From: Alphaproteobacteria bacterium
GTDB taxonomy: Bacteria > Pseudomonadota > Alphaproteobacteria > Rhizobiales > Beijerinckiaceae
NCBI GenBank assembly: GCA_016869555.1
Contig: VGDY01000012.1
Span: forward strand, 1-45,304
Direction of reading: 5' to 3'
Length of the DNA: 45,304 bases
Shown here: piece by piece, positions 43,699-45,304 of the stretch
Layout of the letters: each line of letters begins with the position of its first letter
Position numbering within the stretch: position 1 is the stretch's first letter
Position numbers and translations under genes: made by a program
The notes under the pieces: generated by a model
Databases searched by the model: none
What the model was told of the DNA's origin: nothing
The model's input: only the letters and a program-made list of their open reading frames with translations

Positions 43699-44154
43699 TC
43701 AGAGGGATGTAGGCTCCGTTATGTCCGGCGCAGCCTGCACAAGCTCGTACTCGAAATGGAAAACATTTGGCACTTTCACGCGCGAAAACTGGACCTCCAT
43801 CCGGTAGGTAGGTCCTGTTGGCGGCGGGTGCGGTTCTACCGCCACGACTGTCCCAATTTCGTCGGCTTCGATTTCGTAGCTGAAACGCACACGCGTTTGG
43901 GCTCGGAATCGAACGCGATCGCCGACCTGAAATCTCCTCAACATCACGCCTGCGGCCTCCCCGTTCTCTTCGATGAAGATCACACCCGCGGATTCAAGAG
44001 CACGTTTGACAGCAGCAAGCTTATCGGGATCGCCGTCATATTTACGCGTCTCAAAATTGGAGATGGTGTTTCTGTGAACGCCCGACGCCTCTGCCAGCCG
44101 TTCAAGGGACCAATTCAGAGTCGCGCGCGCAGCTCGCATTTGTTCGGGTTGCAT
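43699..44154 (-). CDS. XRE-type regulator fused to a beta-rich C-terminal domain
   Basis: 151 residues from ATG 44154; a start 81 nt upstream would put the probable operator inside the gene and adds odd sequence. Residues ~3-60 are a Cro/C1-type helix-turn-helix, 'ARATLNWSLERLAEASGVHR' with 'NTISNFETRKYDGDPDKLAA', and 'ALESAGVIFIEENGEAAGVM', the usual end of a large family of small regulators. Instead of stopping there, it continues with about 75 residues, 'RRFQVGDRVRFRAQTRVRFS' and 'ADEIGTVVAVEPHPPPTG', that look like an SH3-like small barrel. I know of no standard family with this fusion. Divergent from the protease gene; G+C and codon use are lower than in the core genes. Confidence 0.8.
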   Translation of the reverse strand: MQPEQMRAARATLNWSLERLAEASGVHRNTISNFETRKYDGDPDKLAAVKRALESAGVIFIEENGEAAGVMLRRFQVGDRVRFRAQTRVRFSYEIEADEIGTVVAVEPHPPPTGPTYRMEVQFSRVKVPNVFHFEYELVQAAPDITEPTSL

Positions 44155-44175
44155 GGCCGCTCGTATTGTGTAGTT

Positions 44176-44197
44176 TTCACTTGTGAAATTGTCACAA
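44176..44197. promoter_or_regulatory. Predicted operator between the HTH regulator and protease genes
   Basis: TTGTGA (44181-44186) and TCACAA (44192-44197) form a perfect 6-bp inverted repeat with a 5-nt spacer (AATTG), overlapped by TTCAC/GTGAA (44176-44180, 44183-44187). It lies 22 bp before the regulator start and 77 bp before the protease start, so one site could control both. Confidence 0.6.
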
Positions 44198-44273
44198 CTT
44201 AGGCCTTTGTCAATTGGGCACACCTCTGATGTCAAAATTCAGGAAATTAGTTCCATGTGGAAAGGGATAATGT

Positions 44274-45044
44274 ATGTCTCTCGACCGATTATCGCTTTCG
44301 ACCGTTCCGATAATTCCATTCTTCAATGACCGCCAGCTCGCAGGAGCAACCGGGTTTATTTGGAAGCGTCGCGAACGATTTTATCTCATCACCAACTGGC
44401 ACGTCGTATCGGCTTTAGACCTCTTTACCGAGAGACCTCTAGCGGAGGGTGCTGCTCGGCCAAACAAATTGCGCTGCCATTTCCTCATCCGTGTCGGGCA
44501 GTACGAGCGCGAGTTGATTGACGTTCCGATCCGTGACGAGGACGACCAACCTTTATGGTTGATTCATCCTGCGCAGGAGAGGCGGGCCATCGATGTTGTT
44601 GCACTGCCCCTCGACGGCGAGGCCTTGAGGACAAAGGTCACATTGCTTCCGGTGAACGAACTAGCTCCGGGCAGATTAGCCATCATGATAGGCATGGATG
44701 TTTTCATTCTCGGATATCCATTCGGCTCGAAACCTCCTGCGTTCCCTGTCTGGAAACGGGGTAGCATCGCGTCTGAACCGGATTTGGTGCGCCTCTCCAC
44801 TGGTTACTACCTGGTGGATACCGCCTCACGTCCCGGCATGTCCGGCTCGCCGGTTATACTTCGCAGTTGGTCAAACCACATCCTTGAATCCAATTTGTGG
44901 ACGACCAACAACGATCAGCTTCCAATTGATAGGGTGATCGGCGTGTATTCTGGAAGGTTGAAACCCGAAGAGGCCCAGGTCGGAATCGTATGGCACGTAG
45001 AATACATCGACGAAATCATTGACGCCGGGAAACTTGATACTTAG
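44274..45044 (+). CDS. Cytoplasmic trypsin-like serine protease
   Basis: 256 residues from ATG 44274, after GAAAGGG. The chymotrypsin-fold triad is visible: His43 in 'YLITNWHVVSAL', Asp107 in 'ERRAIDVVALPL' and Ser190 in 'ASRPGMSGSPVIL'. There is no signal peptide, membrane segment or PDZ domain, so it differs from DegP-type periplasmic proteases and should act in the cytoplasm. Solitary intracellular trypsin-like domains occur in bacterial conflict and effector systems, but that role is inference. Its partner is the divergent HTH regulator. Composition is less G+C-rich than the core genes, and a transposase begins 208 bp downstream; 45045-45252 holds no other gene. Confidence 0.85.
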   Translation: MSLDRLSLSTVPIIPFFNDRQLAGATGFIWKRRERFYLITNWHVVSALDLFTERPLAEGAARPNKLRCHFLIRVGQYERELIDVPIRDEDDQPLWLIHPAQERRAIDVVALPLDGEALRTKVTLLPVNELAPGRLAIMIGMDVFILGYPFGSKPPAFPVWKRGSIASEPDLVRLSTGYYLVDTASRPGMSGSPVILRSWSNHILESNLWTTNNDQLPIDRVIGVYSGRLKPEEAQVGIVWHVEYIDEIIDAGKLDT

Positions 45045-45252
45045 GCCATCGCAGTGTGCAAAAATCAAGAATTTCGCAACAATCGCCGACCCCTCGTATG
45101 CAGAGGCTTCCGCCATGCAATAGTCTGGTGCAAGAGTTCGGCGGCATTTCATCCGAGATGGCGGCCGTAGGGATGACCTAGTGGCCCCCGTCATTGCTTT
45201 TGACGGCGAGTTCTGAATCTCTGTCGCTGCACAGCAGCGATGGAGATGATTC

Positions 45253-45304
45253 GTGGCCGGGAAGGAGATCGCCGTCAAGAAGTATGTGGTTCGGTTGAGC
45301 GCGG
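45253..45304 (+). mobile_element. 5' end of an IS630-type transposase (cut by window)
   Basis: From GTG 45253 the frame reads MAGKEIAVKKYVVRLSA to the right edge, which matches the start of one IS630-family transposase group ('KKYVVRLS.EER' opening). GGAAGGAG-like sequence is internal rather than upstream, so the start is uncertain. Only 17 codons are visible and no terminal inverted repeat can be confirmed. It indicates an insertion sequence next to the protease locus. Confidence 0.6.

Noticed and set aside
44871-45278. 135-codon minus-strand open frame overlapping the protease end and the IS start
   Set aside because: It runs across two better-supported plus-strand genes, has no family sequence and no ribosome site.
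1-45304. tRNA, rRNA or riboswitch genes
   Set aside because: I looked for T-loop/anticodon patterns and known leader motifs by eye and saw none I could defend; a covariance-model scan would be decisive.

Overview
The window is high-GC DNA that reads as a chromosomal segment of an alphaproteobacterium, most likely of the order Hyphomicrobiales (Rhizobiales). The evidence is family content: an alphaproteobacterial HdaA-type Hda, a complex I NDUFA12-like subunit and a DUF2155 protein beside aat, an aroQ-accB-accC-aat cluster, an alpha-type LptG/LptD pair, intracellular PHB depolymerase, and intergenic palindromic repeats of the kinds common in Rhizobiales. A methanotroph such as Methylocystis or Methylosinus would fit, but no diagnostic methane gene is present, so the genus is a guess. 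I recognised no tRNA, rRNA or CRISPR.

Layout. 1-3.0 kb: a minus-strand surface-polysaccharide O-acetylation pair (AlgJ/AlgX-like, cut by the window edge, and an AlgI-like MBOAT). 3.0-8.8 kb: a VapBC-type toxin-antitoxin pair, citrate synthase, PHB depolymerase, a glutathione S-transferase, the decayed remains of a TonB-dependent receptor, and a HigBA-type toxin-antitoxin pair. 8.9-16.6 kb: tyrS, a giant AsmA/DUF3971 protein, a 1-Cys Bcp peroxiredoxin, a TPR lipid-free secreted protein and RNase D. 16.9-19.8 kb: a small secreted protein, a truncated haemoglobin followed after 5 bp by its probable ferredoxin-type reductase, and a secreted Ntn hydrolase. 19.8-26.1 kb: a tight minus-strand run, CDP-alcohol phosphatidyltransferase, AI-2E/PerM permease, hdaA, ppk, ppx. 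26.2-30.4 kb: holC, a methyltransferase, and a polyamine-type ABC transporter (potG, potH, potI) without a binding-protein gene. 30.7-32.5 kb: BON and DUF4383 small proteins and an AT-rich orphan membrane protein. 32.5-43.5 kb: pepA divergent from lptG-lptD, a DsbA-family protein, then aroQ-accB-accC-aat facing DUF2155 and the NDUFA12 homologue. 43.7 kb to the end: an accessory patch with a helix-turn-helix regulator, a divergently transcribed cytoplasmic trypsin-like protease and the start of an IS630-type transposase.

Two themes stand out. First, the window carries at least five unlike palindromic repeat elements, and two of them lie in frame inside protein genes (the MBOAT acyltransferase and the C-terminus of the methyltransferase), so a DNA repeat appears to be translated as a new protein segment, as described for Rickettsia palindromic elements. 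Second, all three small-regulator loci (VapBC, HigBA, and the HTH/protease pair) carry a perfect inverted repeat with a 5-nt spacer just upstream of the regulator gene or operon, which predicts autoregulation and settles start-codon choice. The HTH regulator has an unusual fused beta-rich C-terminal domain, and with its partner protease it is the best candidate for an undescribed accessory (possibly defence or stress) system here.
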